This document shows positions 49,001-58,547 of a DNA stretch of 64,000 nucleotides, piece after piece (within the stretch, counting starts at the first letter, position 1; each line of letters opens with the position of its first letter). This DNA comes from Moellerella wisconsensis ATCC 35017. Lineage in GTDB: Bacteria > Pseudomonadota > Gammaproteobacteria > Enterobacterales > Enterobacteriaceae. The notes under the pieces are model-generated. The model did not search any database. It was not told the DNA's origin and was given only the letters and a program-made list of their open reading frames with translations. The stretch covers positions 1 to 64,000 of the forward strand of contig NZ_LGAA01000027.1 in the NCBI RefSeq assembly GCF_001294465.1, in the 5' to 3' direction. A program made the translations under genes and the position numbers.

Positions 49001-49738
49001 AATAAATTCACCCGGTTCAATTCGCTGCCAATTCTCGTTGCCCGTCAATGGCTGTGTGGCGATAACCGACACCACATCGCTAGGTTGAGTGCATTGCTGA
49101 AAATCAATTTCTATATCCTGATCTAACAGCTTAGCCTTGCCAAAAGGTGAACGCCGAGTCAGCCAGTGTAAATTAGTCGAGCAATAAGCCATCACATAAC
49201 GTCCATCGGACAGCAGCATATTGAACACACCTTTTTCCCTTAGCTGGCTAGCAAGCTGAGCAATATAATTAAACACAGCTGGCCAATGGCTCGGTGTGCG
49301 AGGATATTTAGTAACCAGTTGATTTAAAATCCAGCAAAAAGCTTTTTCACTGTCAGTCTGCCCAATCGGTCTAAAGTTCCCGGTGGATAAAGTGTTATAA
49401 CCTTTCAATTGCCCATTATGCGCATAAGTCCAGTTACGTCCCCATAATTCACGAGTAAACGGATGGGTATTCTCTAACGATACGTTACCTCGATTTGCCT
49501 GCCGAATATGCGCGATCACCGCTTCTGATTTTATCGGATATTCTTGGACAAACCGAGCGACTGGCGACATATAACTCGGTTGTGGATCTTTAAATGTGCG
49601 ACAGCCAAGTCCTTCATAGAAAGTGATCCCCCAGCCATCTTTATGTGGGCCCGTTTGCCCACCACGTGGGATCAATCCACTTAAACTGAAACTAATATCG
49701 GTCGGTACATTGGCACTCATGCCGAGCAATTCACACAT
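48971..49738 (-). CDS. yafJ: YafJ, class II glutamine amidotransferase
   Basis: A 255-residue protein with an N-terminal-nucleophile glutaminase domain: Cys2 (MCELLGMSANVP), HIRQANRG, TYAHNGQLKG and GQTDSEKAFCWIL. The family supplies ammonia from glutamine, but the acceptor reaction of YafJ is unknown. It lies 25 bases downstream of gmhA in the same direction, so co-transcription is likely, as in E. coli. Its last 30 bases overlap the convergent yafK-like gene. Confidence 0.93.
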   Translation of the reverse strand: MCELLGMSANVPTDISFSLSGLIPRGGQTGPHKDGWGITFYEGLGCRTFKDPQPSYMSPVARFVQEYPIKSEAVIAHIRQANRGNVSLENTHPFTRELWGRNWTYAHNGQLKGYNTLSTGNFRPIGQTDSEKAFCWILNQLVTKYPRTPSHWPAVFNYIAQLASQLREKGVFNMLLSDGRYVMAYCSTNLHWLTRRSPFGKAKLLDQDIEIDFQQCTQPSDVVSVIATQPLTGNENWQRIEPGEFILFYLGERIL

Positions 49739-49763
49739 TTAACGCCTCCGAAAACTTAACGGG

Positions 49764-50342
49764 TTACTTCACCATCTCTTTTTCAATTAATTGGATCAAG
49801 ATATGAATAACTTTTATATGGATTTCTTGAATTCGATCAGCATAACCAAAATGAGGAACACGAATTTCAATATCTGCACTACCGGCCATTTTTCCGCCAT
49901 CTTTACCCGTCAGCGTAATTACTTTCATTCCTTTTTCACGGGCAGCTTCGATAGCTTTAATTATATTTCCTGAATTTCCTGAGGTCGAAATACCCAGTAA
50001 AACATCACCTTCTTTACCGACCGCTTCCAGAAAACGCGAGAAAACATATTCATAACCGAAATCATTACTAACGCATGATAAATGACTGACATCAGAAATA
50101 GCAATTGCCGGATAACCGGGACGATTTTCACGGTAGCGACCAGTTAATTCCTCAGCGAAATGCATCGCATCGCAATGAGATCCCCCATTACCACAAGATA
50201 AAACTTTTCCACCCGCTTTAAATGAATCCGCGAGTAAAATCGCAGCCTGTTGAATGGCATCAATATTTTTATCGTCACTTAGAAATTGAGTCAATGTCTC
50301 TGCGGCTTCATTCAATTCACCACGAATGAGATCTTGGTACAT
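49764..50342 (-). CDS. gmhA: GmhA (LpcA), sedoheptulose 7-phosphate isomerase
   Basis: A 192-residue SIS-domain enzyme, the E. coli length, that makes D-glycero-D-manno-heptose 7-phosphate, the first step to the heptose of the lipopolysaccharide inner core. Active-site and SIS motifs are intact: [39 protein letters not shown] and [18 protein letters not shown]. It is divergent from fadE. Confidence 0.98.
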   Translation of the reverse strand: MYQDLIRGELNEAAETLTQFLSDDKNIDAIQQAAILLADSFKAGGKVLSCGNGGSHCDAMHFAEELTGRYRENRPGYPAIAISDVSHLSCVSNDFGYEYVFSRFLEAVGKEGDVLLGISTSGNSGNIIKAIEAAREKGMKVITLTGKDGGKMAGSADIEIRVPHFGYADRIQEIHIKVIHILIQLIEKEMVK

Positions 50343-50679
50343 GGAAGTCCCCTTAATTAAAGATACGAATTATCAGAGTGATATATTATCAGATATAATC
50401 AAGCTGTTAATTAATCTTTACTGCTCAGATTGTTATGTTGATAAGTTTGTTAACTAACTCAATAAATTGCTACTATTTTTGGTTTTTTTATTCCATTCAT
50501 CCTATTCGGTTTTTACTCTCATACTAATTTCTTTCATACCCCTCCACTCAAAATAAGAACTAAAAAATCAACTTATCTATTCATTTTGATTATTTATTTG
50601 ATGATTTTGTGAACCACCTTGTAATTAAAATGTAAAAAGGTTGCTAATTAATGTCGAGTTGCTAAAAATTAAGCCAGAC
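50343..50679. other. gmhA/fadE divergent promoter region
   Basis: These AT-rich bases should contain promoters for both genes. I cannot place either confidently. The fadE operator lies at the right end. Confidence 0.45.
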
Positions 50680-50696
50680 AACAGGTCAGACCTCTG
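50680..50696. promoter_or_regulatory. FadR operator in the fadE leader
   Basis: AACAGGTCAGACCTCTG contains the FadR core GGTCNGACC as a perfect palindrome. It is 21 bases before the fadE start, so FadR would block transcription until long-chain acyl-CoA releases it, as known for E. coli fad genes. Confidence 0.7.
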
Positions 50697-50717
50697 ACGA
50701 GAAACAGGAGTTTAATT

Positions 50718-53195
50718 ATGATCCTACTCAGCATAATCTTTTTATTCGCTTTAATTGGCATATTTTTCTATCACAAAACATCTTTGCGACTCAGCATAAG
50801 CCTCATTCTGCTCTATACTGCCACTATGGGGCTGGTTAATATTTGGAGTTACTGGCTATTACTTCCTGCCATATTAGTGCTATTCCCATTGATATTCCCC
50901 TCAATTCGCCAGTCATTATTTTCAAAACGTATCTTAATCATGTTCAAAAAAGTTATGCCACCAATGTCACGAACTGAGAAAGAAGCGATTGACGCCGGAA
51001 CAACTTGGTGGGAGGGAGATTTATTTCAAGGCGCGCCCGACTGGAAGAAGCTACACAGCTATCCGAAACCACAACTGACAGCAGAAGAACAAGCTTTCCT
51101 TGACGGTCCCGTCGAAGTTGTTTGTGGTATGGTCAATGATTTTCAAGTCAGTCATGAGCTAGCCGATCTGCCTCCCGAAGTTTGGCAATATTTGAAACAG
51201 CACCGCTTTTTTGCACTGATCATCAAAAAAGAGTACGGCGGTTTGGATTTTTCAGCCTATGCACAAGCCCGTATTTTACAAAAACTCGCGGGTGTCTCGG
51301 GTATTTTAGCAATTACAGTTGGTGTGCCTAACTCTTTGGGTCCCGGTGAATTATTACAGCACTATGGTACAGATGAACAAAAGCGCCAATATTTACCTGG
51401 CTTAGCCCGCGGAGAAGAAGTGCCATGTTTTGCCCTCACTAGCCCAGAAGCTGGCTCTGATGCTGGGGCAATTCCTGATACCGGTATAGTTTGTATGGGA
51501 GAATGGCAAGGTAAGCAAGTATTAGGCATGCGCTTAACCTGGAATAAACGCTACATTACTCTCGCCCCCATCGCTACCGTCCTCGGACTAGCATTTAAAT
51601 TATCAGACCCTGAGCATTTACTGAGCGAACAAACAGAATTAGGCATTACCTGTGCATTAATCCCTACAAATACCGATGGCGTTGAAATTGGTAAACGTCA
51701 CTTCCCTCTTAATATTTCCTTTATGAACGGTCCTACTCGAGGGAAAGATATCTTTGTTCCTATTGATTACATTATAGGGGGCCCAGCAATGGCGGGACAA
51801 GGCTGGCGGATGCTGGTTGAATGTCTCTCTGTTGGTCGAGGGATTACTTTACCGTCCAATGCAACTGGGGGATTAAAAAGTGTCGCTATGGCGACTGGGG
51901 CTTATGCCTATATTCGTCGTCAATTTAAGCTGCCTATTGGTAAAATGGAAGGTATCGAAGAACCTTTAGCGCGTCTTGCTGGTAATGCATATTTGATGGA
52001 TGCCGCAGCAACCTTAATCACCACCGGCATTATGCTGGGAGAAAAACCGGCGGTATTATCTGCCATTGTAAAATATCATTGCACTCATAGAGGGCAACGC
52101 TCAGTGATTGATGCGATGGATATTGTTGGCGGTAAAGGTATCTGCTTAGGTTCATCAAATTTTGTCGCTCGCTTTTATCAAGGCTCCCCGATTGCGGTCA
52201 CTGTGGAAGGTGCCAATATTCTTACTCGCAGTATGATAATCTTTGGACAAGGTGCAATCCGTTGCCATCCTTATGTTTTAGAAGAAATGAATGCAGTAAA
52301 AAATAATAATCTAACGGCTTTTGATAACGCCTTATTCGGTCATATTGGCCACGTACTCAGTAACCAAGTACGCAGTTTCTGGTTGGGATTAACTAATGGG
52401 CGAACCAGTCGCAGTCCAATGAAAGATGAAACACGCCGTTATTATCAAATTTTAAATCGACAAAGTGCTAACCTCGCACTGTTATCCGATGTATCAATGG
52501 CTATCTTAGGCGGTAGTTTAAAACGCCGTGAACGTATATCTGCTCGTTTAGGCGATATCTTAAGCCACTTATATTTAGCCTCTGCTACACTCAAACGCTA
52601 TGACGAAGAAGGCCGTCAAAAAGCAGATTTACCGTTGGTTAAATGGGCTGTCGAAGATTGTTTATATCAGTCAGAAAAAGCGATGGATGATTTATTAAGA
52701 AACTTCCCTAATCGCTGGGTAGCAAGCGTGCTTAACCTGACGTTATTCCCATTAGGCCGCCGGATGAAAACGCCATCTGATCGTCTTGATCATCAATTAG
52801 CTCGCATTATGATGGAGCCTTCTGAAACACGTGACAGAATTGGACGGGGACAATATTTAACCCCTACAGAGCATAATCCACACGGATTAGTCGAACAAGC
52901 ACTGCACGATATTATTGCCGCTGAGCCGATTTTTGAGCGTATTTGCCGGTTAGCAGAACGTAAATTTAGTTTTACCCAATTAGATAAACTGGCTGAAAAA
53001 GCTTTAACCGATAAAATTATTACCCTAGAAGAAGCAGAGATTCTACGCATCGCTGAAAATAGTCGCTTACGGACTATCAATGTTGATGAATTCGAATTCA
53101 ATGATTTAGCTGTAGCACCAAGTAAACAGCCTGCCCAAGACAGTAAAAACAGTGAGAATGGCAATAGTCCCCTAAAGAAAAAACATGCCGCTTAA
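50718..53195 (+). CDS. fadE: FadE, acyl-CoA dehydrogenase
   Basis: An 825-residue flavoprotein that performs the first oxidation of fatty acid beta-oxidation. Two or three hydrophobic N-terminal segments (about 1-70) suggest membrane association, and the acyl-CoA dehydrogenase core follows ([32 protein letters not shown]-like [53 protein letters not shown]). The E. coli FadE-specific long C-terminal domain is present. E. coli FadE is 814 aa; the extra residues are in a polar lysine-rich tail (PLKKKHAA). Likely repressed by FadR at 50680-50696. Confidence 0.97.
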   Translation: MILLSIIFLFALIGIFFYHKTSLRLSISLILLYTATMGLVNIWSYWLLLPAILVLFPLIFPSIRQSLFSKRILIMFKKVMPPMSRTEKEAIDAGTTWWEGDLFQGAPDWKKLHSYPKPQLTAEEQAFLDGPVEVVCGMVNDFQVSHELADLPPEVWQYLKQHRFFALIIKKEYGGLDFSAYAQARILQKLAGVSGILAITVGVPNSLGPGELLQHYGTDEQKRQYLPGLARGEEVPCFALTSPEAGSDAGAIPDTGIVCMGEWQGKQVLGMRLTWNKRYITLAPIATVLGLAFKLSDPEHLLSEQTELGITCALIPTNTDGVEIGKRHFPLNISFMNGPTRGKDIFVPIDYIIGGPAMAGQGWRMLVECLSVGRGITLPSNATGGLKSVAMATGAYAYIRRQFKLPIGKMEGIEEPLARLAGNAYLMDAAATLITTGIMLGEKPAVLSAIVKYHCTHRGQRSVIDAMDIVGGKGICLGSSNFVARFYQGSPIAVTVEGANILTRSMIIFGQGAIRCHPYVLEEMNAVKNNNLTAFDNALFGHIGHVLSNQVRSFWLGLTNGRTSRSPMKDETRRYYQILNRQSANLALLSDVSMAILGGSLKRRERISARLGDILSHLYLASATLKRYDEEGRQKADLPLVKWAVEDCLYQSEKAMDDLLRNFPNRWVASVLNLTLFPLGRRMKTPSDRLDHQLARIMMEPSETRDRIGRGQYLTPTEHNPHGLVEQALHDIIAAEPIFERICRLAERKFSFTQLDKLAEKALTDKIITLEEAEILRIAENSRLRTINVDEFEFNDLAVAPSKQPAQDSKNSENGNSPLKKKHAA

Positions 53196-53255
53196 TTTCA
53201 CACCGATATAACTGATAATGCCTCTAGATAAATTAAATATTGACCCAGTAACAAT

Positions 53256-53290
53256 AATGGCCTAGCTCATTCTTTCAGGGCTAGGCCATT
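53256..53290. terminator. Bidirectional terminator between fadE and lysA
   Basis: Perfect 11-bp arms AATGGCCTAGC (53256-53266) and GCTAGGCCATT (53280-53290) with a 13-base loop between two convergent genes. The T tails are short on both strands. Confidence 0.65.
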
Positions 53291-53311
53291 TAAACTATCA
53301 AATAGCACAAA

Positions 53312-54574
53312 CTAAATTAATTCTAATGCCAATAATTGTTCTATTGTTTGTCGACGACGAATTAATTGAGGCTGCCCATTAATAAACATGACTTCTGGCA
53401 ATAATGGCCGGCTATTATAATTTGATGACATTGATGCACCATAAGCGCCTGTATCATGAAATACCAAATAATCGCCAACATTAACTGGAGGTAGTGGCCG
53501 AGTTTCTACGGTTCCCCCTTCTTGCTGAGTAAATACATCACCAGATTCGCACAATGGCCCAGCAACAATAGTATCAATCAAATGCGTATTATCGAGCTTG
53601 CGATCATCCGCAGGTAATACTGAAATATGATGATAGCTGCCATACATAGCCGGGCGCATTAAATCATTGAATCCGCTATCAACTAACACATAATTGCGAC
53701 TTCCCATAGATTTTATCGCCCGAACCTCGGCAATTAATACACCAGATTCCGCCACTAAATAGCGACCAGGTTCAATTTCTAATTCAATCGAATGTTCCAA
53801 ATGTGCTTCAATACGTTGACGTGCACTGTCCCATAAATGGTAATAATGGTTAATATCGATAGTTTCATCATCTTGACGATATGGCGTTGATAATCCGCCC
53901 CCTGCTGAAATTGCCTGAATATCTACGTCTGCGGTTTTTACTAATTCAACCATCGCCTCACACACGCTAGATAAATGTGCATAATCAACCCCTGAGCCAA
54001 TATGCATATGTAAGCCAATTAATGATAAACCGTAATGGCGAATTTTTTCCAGCGCCAAAGGTAAATCCGCATGCCAAATACCGTGTTTGCTATTTTCCCC
54101 CCCAGTATTAGTTTTTTGGCTATGCCCATGACCAAACCCTGGATTAATCCGTAACCACACCGGATGCCCAGCTTTTTGCTGACCAATTTGATCGAGCATA
54201 TCAATAGATCCAGCATTGACCGGAATATCTAATTCAGTAACTCGCATTAATGTCGCTTGATCTAACACATCCGCTGTAAATACAATTTCAGCACTTTCAC
54301 GTCCCGGTTGAAAACCTGCCACTAATGCACGTTCTATCTCCCCCAGTGACACTGAATCAACTTTTACCCCTTGCTCTCGCATTAAACTTAAAATATGAAT
54401 GTTAGAACATGCTTTTTGTGCAAAGCGGATCGCATCAAATTGGGTTAATCGTTTAATTCGTTCAAGGATCACTTCGCTATCATAGACCCAAAGCGGGGTT
54501 CCATAGTGTTGTGGTAACGCGCGTAATGTGGTTGGTGTCAGGTAATGGCTGGTTGTGCTAGCAAATGTTGTCAT
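53312..54574 (-). CDS. lysA: LysA, diaminopimelate decarboxylase
   Basis: A 420-residue PLP enzyme (E. coli LysA 420 aa) that makes lysine from meso-diaminopimelate. The fold-type III PLP lysine is in RFAQKACSNIHIL. HMHIGSGVDY, SAGGGLSTPY, EIEPGRYLVAESG and AGPLCESGDVF are conserved. It is divergent from its activator lysR, the standard arrangement. The 171-base intergenic region contains a 17-bp tandem duplication. Confidence 0.98.
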   Translation of the reverse strand: MTTFASTTSHYLTPTTLRALPQHYGTPLWVYDSEVILERIKRLTQFDAIRFAQKACSNIHILSLMREQGVKVDSVSLGEIERALVAGFQPGRESAEIVFTADVLDQATLMRVTELDIPVNAGSIDMLDQIGQQKAGHPVWLRINPGFGHGHSQKTNTGGENSKHGIWHADLPLALEKIRHYGLSLIGLHMHIGSGVDYAHLSSVCEAMVELVKTADVDIQAISAGGGLSTPYRQDDETIDINHYYHLWDSARQRIEAHLEHSIELEIEPGRYLVAESGVLIAEVRAIKSMGSRNYVLVDSGFNDLMRPAMYGSYHHISVLPADDRKLDNTHLIDTIVAGPLCESGDVFTQQEGGTVETRPLPPVNVGDYLVFHDTGAYGASMSSNYNSRPLLPEVMFINGQPQLIRRRQTIEQLLALELI

Positions 54575-54600
54575 AAATGATCCATTTTATTATTTGATTT

Positions 54601-54633
54601 TGTTATTAAGATAAATTTGTTATTAAGATAAAT
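54601..54633. repeat. 17-bp tandem duplication in the lysA/lysR control region
   Basis: TGTTATTAAGATAAATT occurs at 54601-54617 and again at 54618-54633 (16 of 17 bases). It lies about 27 bases before lysA, where its promoter or LysR contacts would be expected. Confidence 0.85.
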
Positions 54634-54745
54634 CAGCAGAAAAAACGATATTGAATATTAATCCATTATCAATGCAAAATAAGCGGAAAAAAAATATCCA
54701 TTTTGCTAAAGTCTATTTATTTCTGATATAGGTTGGAATAAAACC

Positions 54746-55678
54746 ATGCAACAACTTTCTTGGCGCCATATCGAGATATTTAAAGCCGTTATGACCGCGC
54801 CAAACTTGACTGAAGCTGCGCAGTTGCTGAACACATCTCAGCCGACGATCAGCCGCGAATTGGCTCGGTTGGAATATCTACTGCAATTTAAATTATTTGA
54901 TAGGATAAAAGGACGCCTGCACCCGACAGTACAGGGATTACGCTTGTTTGAAGAGGTAGAACGCTCTTATTATGGATTAGCGCGTATCAAAAATGCGGCT
55001 GAATCTATCCGACAATTTGAACATTCTGAATTATCAATAACCTGCTTACCTGCATTTGCACAATCTTTGTTGCCCCAAGTTTGCCACCATTTCATGGCCA
55101 CTTATCCTGAATTAAATCTAACGATTATTCCGCAAGAATCACCACTACTTGAAGAATGGCTTTCTGCCCAACGCTACGATCTTGGGCTTACTGAGCATTT
55201 ACAAACGCCGCCGGGTACCGAACGTATTAGTTTAATCAGCTTAAATGAAGTTTGTGTGCTACCCGCCGAGCACCCTCTCTGTAATAAGCCTCAGCTAACA
55301 CCGGAGGATTTTTCAGGGCAACGCTTTATTCATTTATCACAAACCGATAGCTACCGACAAATAATCGATCGTATTTTTAGCCAGCATGGAGTCATGCGTA
55401 AAAGTGTTATGGAAACACATTCTGCCGCTTCAATATGTGCGATGGTACAACAAGGCATTGGACTATCTATCGTAAATCCGTTTACTGCCTTAGATTTCTA
55501 TCAACAAGATCACCGAAAACTGGTGATCCGCCCATTTAGCTACGAGATCCCCTTTACTGTCAGCCTGATCACACCATTACATCGCCCATCTTATGAAATA
55601 ATCTCAGCATTTCATGACTGCCTAAATAAAACCCTGCAACAGCTTGGTACCCAACTAAAGCAAGCGCTTACTCATTAA
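54746..55678 (+). CDS. lysR: LysR, activator of lysA
   Basis: A 310-residue LysR-type regulator, the family founder. It has an N-terminal winged helix-turn-helix (about 4-62, WRHIEIFKAVMTAPNLTEAAQLLNTSQPTISRELARLE) and a substrate-binding effector domain (about 90-295). It is close to E. coli LysR throughout (RLHPTVQGLRLFEEVERS, QESPLLEEWLSAQRYDLGLTE, ETHSAASICAMVQQGIG). It activates lysA when diaminopimelate is plentiful and lysine low. Its 3' end overlaps the next, convergent LysR-type gene by 24 bases. Confidence 0.95.
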   Translation: MQQLSWRHIEIFKAVMTAPNLTEAAQLLNTSQPTISRELARLEYLLQFKLFDRIKGRLHPTVQGLRLFEEVERSYYGLARIKNAAESIRQFEHSELSITCLPAFAQSLLPQVCHHFMATYPELNLTIIPQESPLLEEWLSAQRYDLGLTEHLQTPPGTERISLISLNEVCVLPAEHPLCNKPQLTPEDFSGQRFIHLSQTDSYRQIIDRIFSQHGVMRKSVMETHSAASICAMVQQGIGLSIVNPFTALDFYQQDHRKLVIRPFSYEIPFTVSLITPLHRPSYEIISAFHDCLNKTLQQLGTQLKQALTH

Positions 55679-56575
55679 TTGCTGCCAATATTTAGAATGG
55701 GCAAACCAATCGGCTAAATAATCTAATAGTACCCTCAAGGTGGCCGGCATATTTTGGCGGCTGGTATAAATTGCATAAATACCTAAAGGTTGAGGCTGGT
55801 AATCTGTCAATAAAGGGATCAGTTCGCCTGAATTTAAATACTCGGCAACTGAATAATAGGGTTGCATAGCAATACCAGCACCATAGCGGGCTGCATCAGC
55901 TAAAAATGTCGATTCATTAGCACTTAAACGTCCTTGCACAGGAACTGAGAACGATTCTCCCTGCTTTTTAAACAGCCAAATGCTACGTCCAAAGAAATTG
56001 TAAGTTAGGCAATCCATCATGGCTAAGTGTGCAGGTTCCGTCGGCAAGATTCTATGTTCAAAATAGCTTGGTGAAGCACAAATAACCGAGTGACAGGTTG
56101 ATAACGGCCTAGCAATTAAATTAGGTTCCAAATCATTAGTAATACGGATCGCTAGATCAATTCGATCTTCAACCAAATTAGTTACTTTGTTACTGATTTG
56201 TAAATCTATCATCATTTGGGGATAAAGCAGTAAAAAGTCGCTAATTGCCCGAGATAATGCACTGTTCGCTATCGATTGGGAACAACTAATACGAATTAAT
56301 CCACTGAGGGCTGTCGCACCTTTATCTTGCTGAACCGGTAAAGATTGGGCCAATAAATTTAATTTTAGTGCCTGCTGATAAACCTGCTCACCGGCCGAAG
56401 TCAAACTAAGCCGACGAGTGGTGCGGTTGATTAATCGCACTCCTGCCCACGCTTCCATTTCCGCCAAATAACGTGTCACCATCGCTCGAGACATCTCGAG
56501 TTTATCCGCGGCAGCGACCATGCTTCCCTGTTCAATAATGGTAATAAATACCTGATTTGCGGTGATCCGATCCAT
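55655..56575 (-). CDS. LysR-type transcriptional regulator (AaeR/DsdC-type group), target unknown
   Basis: A 306-residue LTTR with the N-terminal helix-turn-helix (about 5-60, MVAAADKLEMSRAMVTRYLAEMEAWAGVRLINRTTRRLSLT) and an effector domain. The N-terminal pattern resembles regulators such as DmlR or YafC-type LTTRs that control adjacent divergent genes. The neighbouring divergent gene encodes the metallo-beta-lactamase-fold protein at 56739, with a 163-base shared region, so that gene is the natural candidate target. It overlaps the lysR 3' end by 24 bases. No ligand can be inferred. Confidence 0.85.
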   Translation of the reverse strand: MDRITANQVFITIIEQGSMVAAADKLEMSRAMVTRYLAEMEAWAGVRLINRTTRRLSLTSAGEQVYQQALKLNLLAQSLPVQQDKGATALSGLIRISCSQSIANSALSRAISDFLLLYPQMMIDLQISNKVTNLVEDRIDLAIRITNDLEPNLIARPLSTCHSVICASPSYFEHRILPTEPAHLAMMDCLTYNFFGRSIWLFKKQGESFSVPVQGRLSANESTFLADAARYGAGIAMQPYYSVAEYLNSGELIPLLTDYQPQPLGIYAIYTSRQNMPATLRVLLDYLADWFAHSKYWQQLMSKRLL

Positions 56576-56738
56576 TTAATATGTCCGATTTATGCAACAA
56601 ACAATTGTCAATTATGCCGTTTTTCTTTCTTTAATTGCAATTTAATATACATCTCATCAATACAGGCTAATAGCCTTCACCCTATAAAGTTATCTCTGAT
56701 CCCAAGAGATAAATAAATACCTCAATCAGGATAATCTA

Positions 56739-57614
56739 ATGAAATTAACTAAATTATTTGTCGCTGCTAGCCTGCTAATGACTGCCAGTCAATTTTCCTC
56801 GGCGGCAGCATTAAAACTAGAGATCTATAATCCCGGGAATAATAGTATTTTTCCCGTATCTTCTGAAATTATTAGTGGTGAAAATGAAGTTGTTTTAATT
56901 GATGCTCAATTTCAAAATAATGATGCTGAAGCATTAGTAAATAAAATCAAACAACTGAATAAAAAACTGACTACTATTTATATCAGTCATTCTGACCCAG
57001 ATTATTATTTTGGCTTAGAAACACTAACTAAAGCCTTCCCTGACGCCAAAGTGATTGCTAGCCCAGCCACAGTTAATGCTATTAAAGCCAGCAAAGATAG
57101 CAAACTGGCTTATTGGAGCGGCATTCTTAAAGAGCAAGCTCCAGCATCATTAATTGTCCCTGAAGCTCTTGAGGGTAATAGTTTTTCAATTGAAGGAAAG
57201 CCTATTATTATTCAAGGAATAAATGGCGAGGATCCTGCCCGTACATTTGTTTGGATCCCTGATTTAAAGGCTGTTGTTGGTGGTGTTATCGTTTCCGATA
57301 ATATCCACGTTTGGATTGCAGATACTCAAACAAGCGCATCACGCCAATATTGGAAAAATACATTAGCTTCGATTAAACAACTGGACCCGCAAATTATTGT
57401 TCCGGGGCATTTTACTGGTAAATCTACGTTAGATATTGCTAGCGTTAACTTTACGTTACAGTACCTTAATGACTTTGAAAATACAGCAGCCAATAGTCGT
57501 AATGCCGCCGAAACTATCCAAAAAATGACCCATAAATATCCACAATTAGAAGATGTCTCTAGTTTGGAGCTCAGTGCTAAAGTAATTAAAGGTGAATTGA
57601 CCTGGCCACAATAA
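56739..57614 (+). CDS. Exported metallo-beta-lactamase-fold protein with altered metal motif
   Basis: A 291-residue protein with a signal peptide (about 1-23, ending SSAAA). The MBL fold signature is recognisable: VVLIDAQF, then ISHSDPDYYFG (His84, Asp86, Asp88, Tyr89) in place of HxHxDH, FVWIPDLKAVVGG and VPGHFTG. His-x-Asp-x-Asp-Tyr is unlike the canonical dinuclear zinc site but may be a subfamily trait. Function is unknown; lactonase, hydrolase or non-zinc roles are possible. It is divergent from a LysR-type regulator and 249 bases before a DsbA-family gene. Confidence 0.75.
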   Translation: MKLTKLFVAASLLMTASQFSSAAALKLEIYNPGNNSIFPVSSEIISGENEVVLIDAQFQNNDAEALVNKIKQLNKKLTTIYISHSDPDYYFGLETLTKAFPDAKVIASPATVNAIKASKDSKLAYWSGILKEQAPASLIVPEALEGNSFSIEGKPIIIQGINGEDPARTFVWIPDLKAVVGGVIVSDNIHVWIADTQTSASRQYWKNTLASIKQLDPQIIVPGHFTGKSTLDIASVNFTLQYLNDFENTAANSRNAAETIQKMTHKYPQLEDVSSLELSAKVIKGELTWPQ

Positions 57615-57669
57615 TTGATATCTAATTTATCAGTCTATTAATATGAATCTCTTTGATATGGCCACTATG

Positions 57670-57755
57670 ATAGTTCTGTTACTGAATAGTTCTATTACTG
57701 AACAGTTCTGTTATTTAGTGGCCTGTTATTTAGTGGCTTATTTAGTGGCTTATTT
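57670..57755 (+). repeat. Compound tandem repeat, possibly inside a short hydrophobic ORF
   Basis: Three 16-base units resembling GTTCTGTTACTGAATA are followed by three copies of TTATTTAGTGGC, the first separated by three extra bases, and a decayed fourth copy. The frame 57643-57843 reads through it and encodes 66 residues with YLVA repeats (CYLVACYLVAYLVAYLS), but it has no Shine-Dalgarno. I regard the ORF as uncertain and the repeat as real. Confidence 0.75.
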
Positions 57756-57863
57756 ATCGAATAATTTAATCGCTAACTTAAATAAATTAATCATTAAGCT
57801 CATTCCAGCACAAAATGATCTCCCAATTTTCATTTATAGATAATCAGAGGTAAATTAGAATTA

Positions 57864-58547
57864 ATGGACAATAATATGCTCAAACTCATTTATATTTATG
57901 ATCCACTGTGTGGTTGGTGTTATGGCGCTGAACCACTCCTTGAAATAGCGGCGCAGCATTCATCGATCCAACTTGAATTACATGCTGGTGGAATGTTAGC
58001 AAATGATCGCAAGCTGTTGATCAACGATTCATTTCGTCAACATATAATAAAATCAGATCAACGTATTGCTGCGATTACAGGGCAACCATTTACTGCTGCA
58101 TATCGCCAGATGTTATCTGAAAATAATCTAACTTTTGACTCCGCTCCACCAATCACTGCAATTTTAGCCGCCGGAAAACAATCACAACAAGATTTTGCTA
58201 TGCTAAAAGCTATTCAGCATGCTCACTATGTAATGGGACGGCGTATTAGTGAAAATGAAGTTTTGTTTTCTATCGCGACAGAAATAGGTCTCGATAAAAC
58301 ACAATTTATCACTAATTTTAATCATTTTTACGGTAAGCCCACTCAGCGGCATGTTGATCTCAGTCGTGATTTATTAAATCGATCTGGCTCTTCAGGTTTT
58401 CCTACCTTATTAATAGGATCTTCATCAACTGATCATTTAATTCCATCCGATCAGAGTGGCGAATTACAACCTATTGCATTAGCTGATTTTCTCGGTGATC
58501 ACTCTCGATGGAAGAAATACCTTGATCAACTTAGTGATCACCAATAA
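57864..58547 (+). CDS. DsbA-family (FrnE-like) thiol oxidoreductase, cytoplasmic
   Basis: A 227-residue protein with no signal peptide and a CxxC motif near the start, DPLCGWCYGAEP (Cys16 and Cys19). It has the thioredoxin fold with a helical insertion, ending with GSSGFPTLLIG, which provides the cis-Pro. This is the DsbA/FrnE branch found in the cytoplasm and often linked to oxidative stress or organic-substrate reactions. The preceding ATG context is weak, and Met5 is an alternative start. Its last 10 bases overlap the convergent prepilin peptidase gene. Confidence 0.8.
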   Translation: MDNNMLKLIYIYDPLCGWCYGAEPLLEIAAQHSSIQLELHAGGMLANDRKLLINDSFRQHIIKSDQRIAAITGQPFTAAYRQMLSENNLTFDSAPPITAILAAGKQSQQDFAMLKAIQHAHYVMGRRISENEVLFSIATEIGLDKTQFITNFNHFYGKPTQRHVDLSRDLLNRSGSSGFPTLLIGSSSTDHLIPSDQSGELQPIALADFLGDHSRWKKYLDQLSDHQ

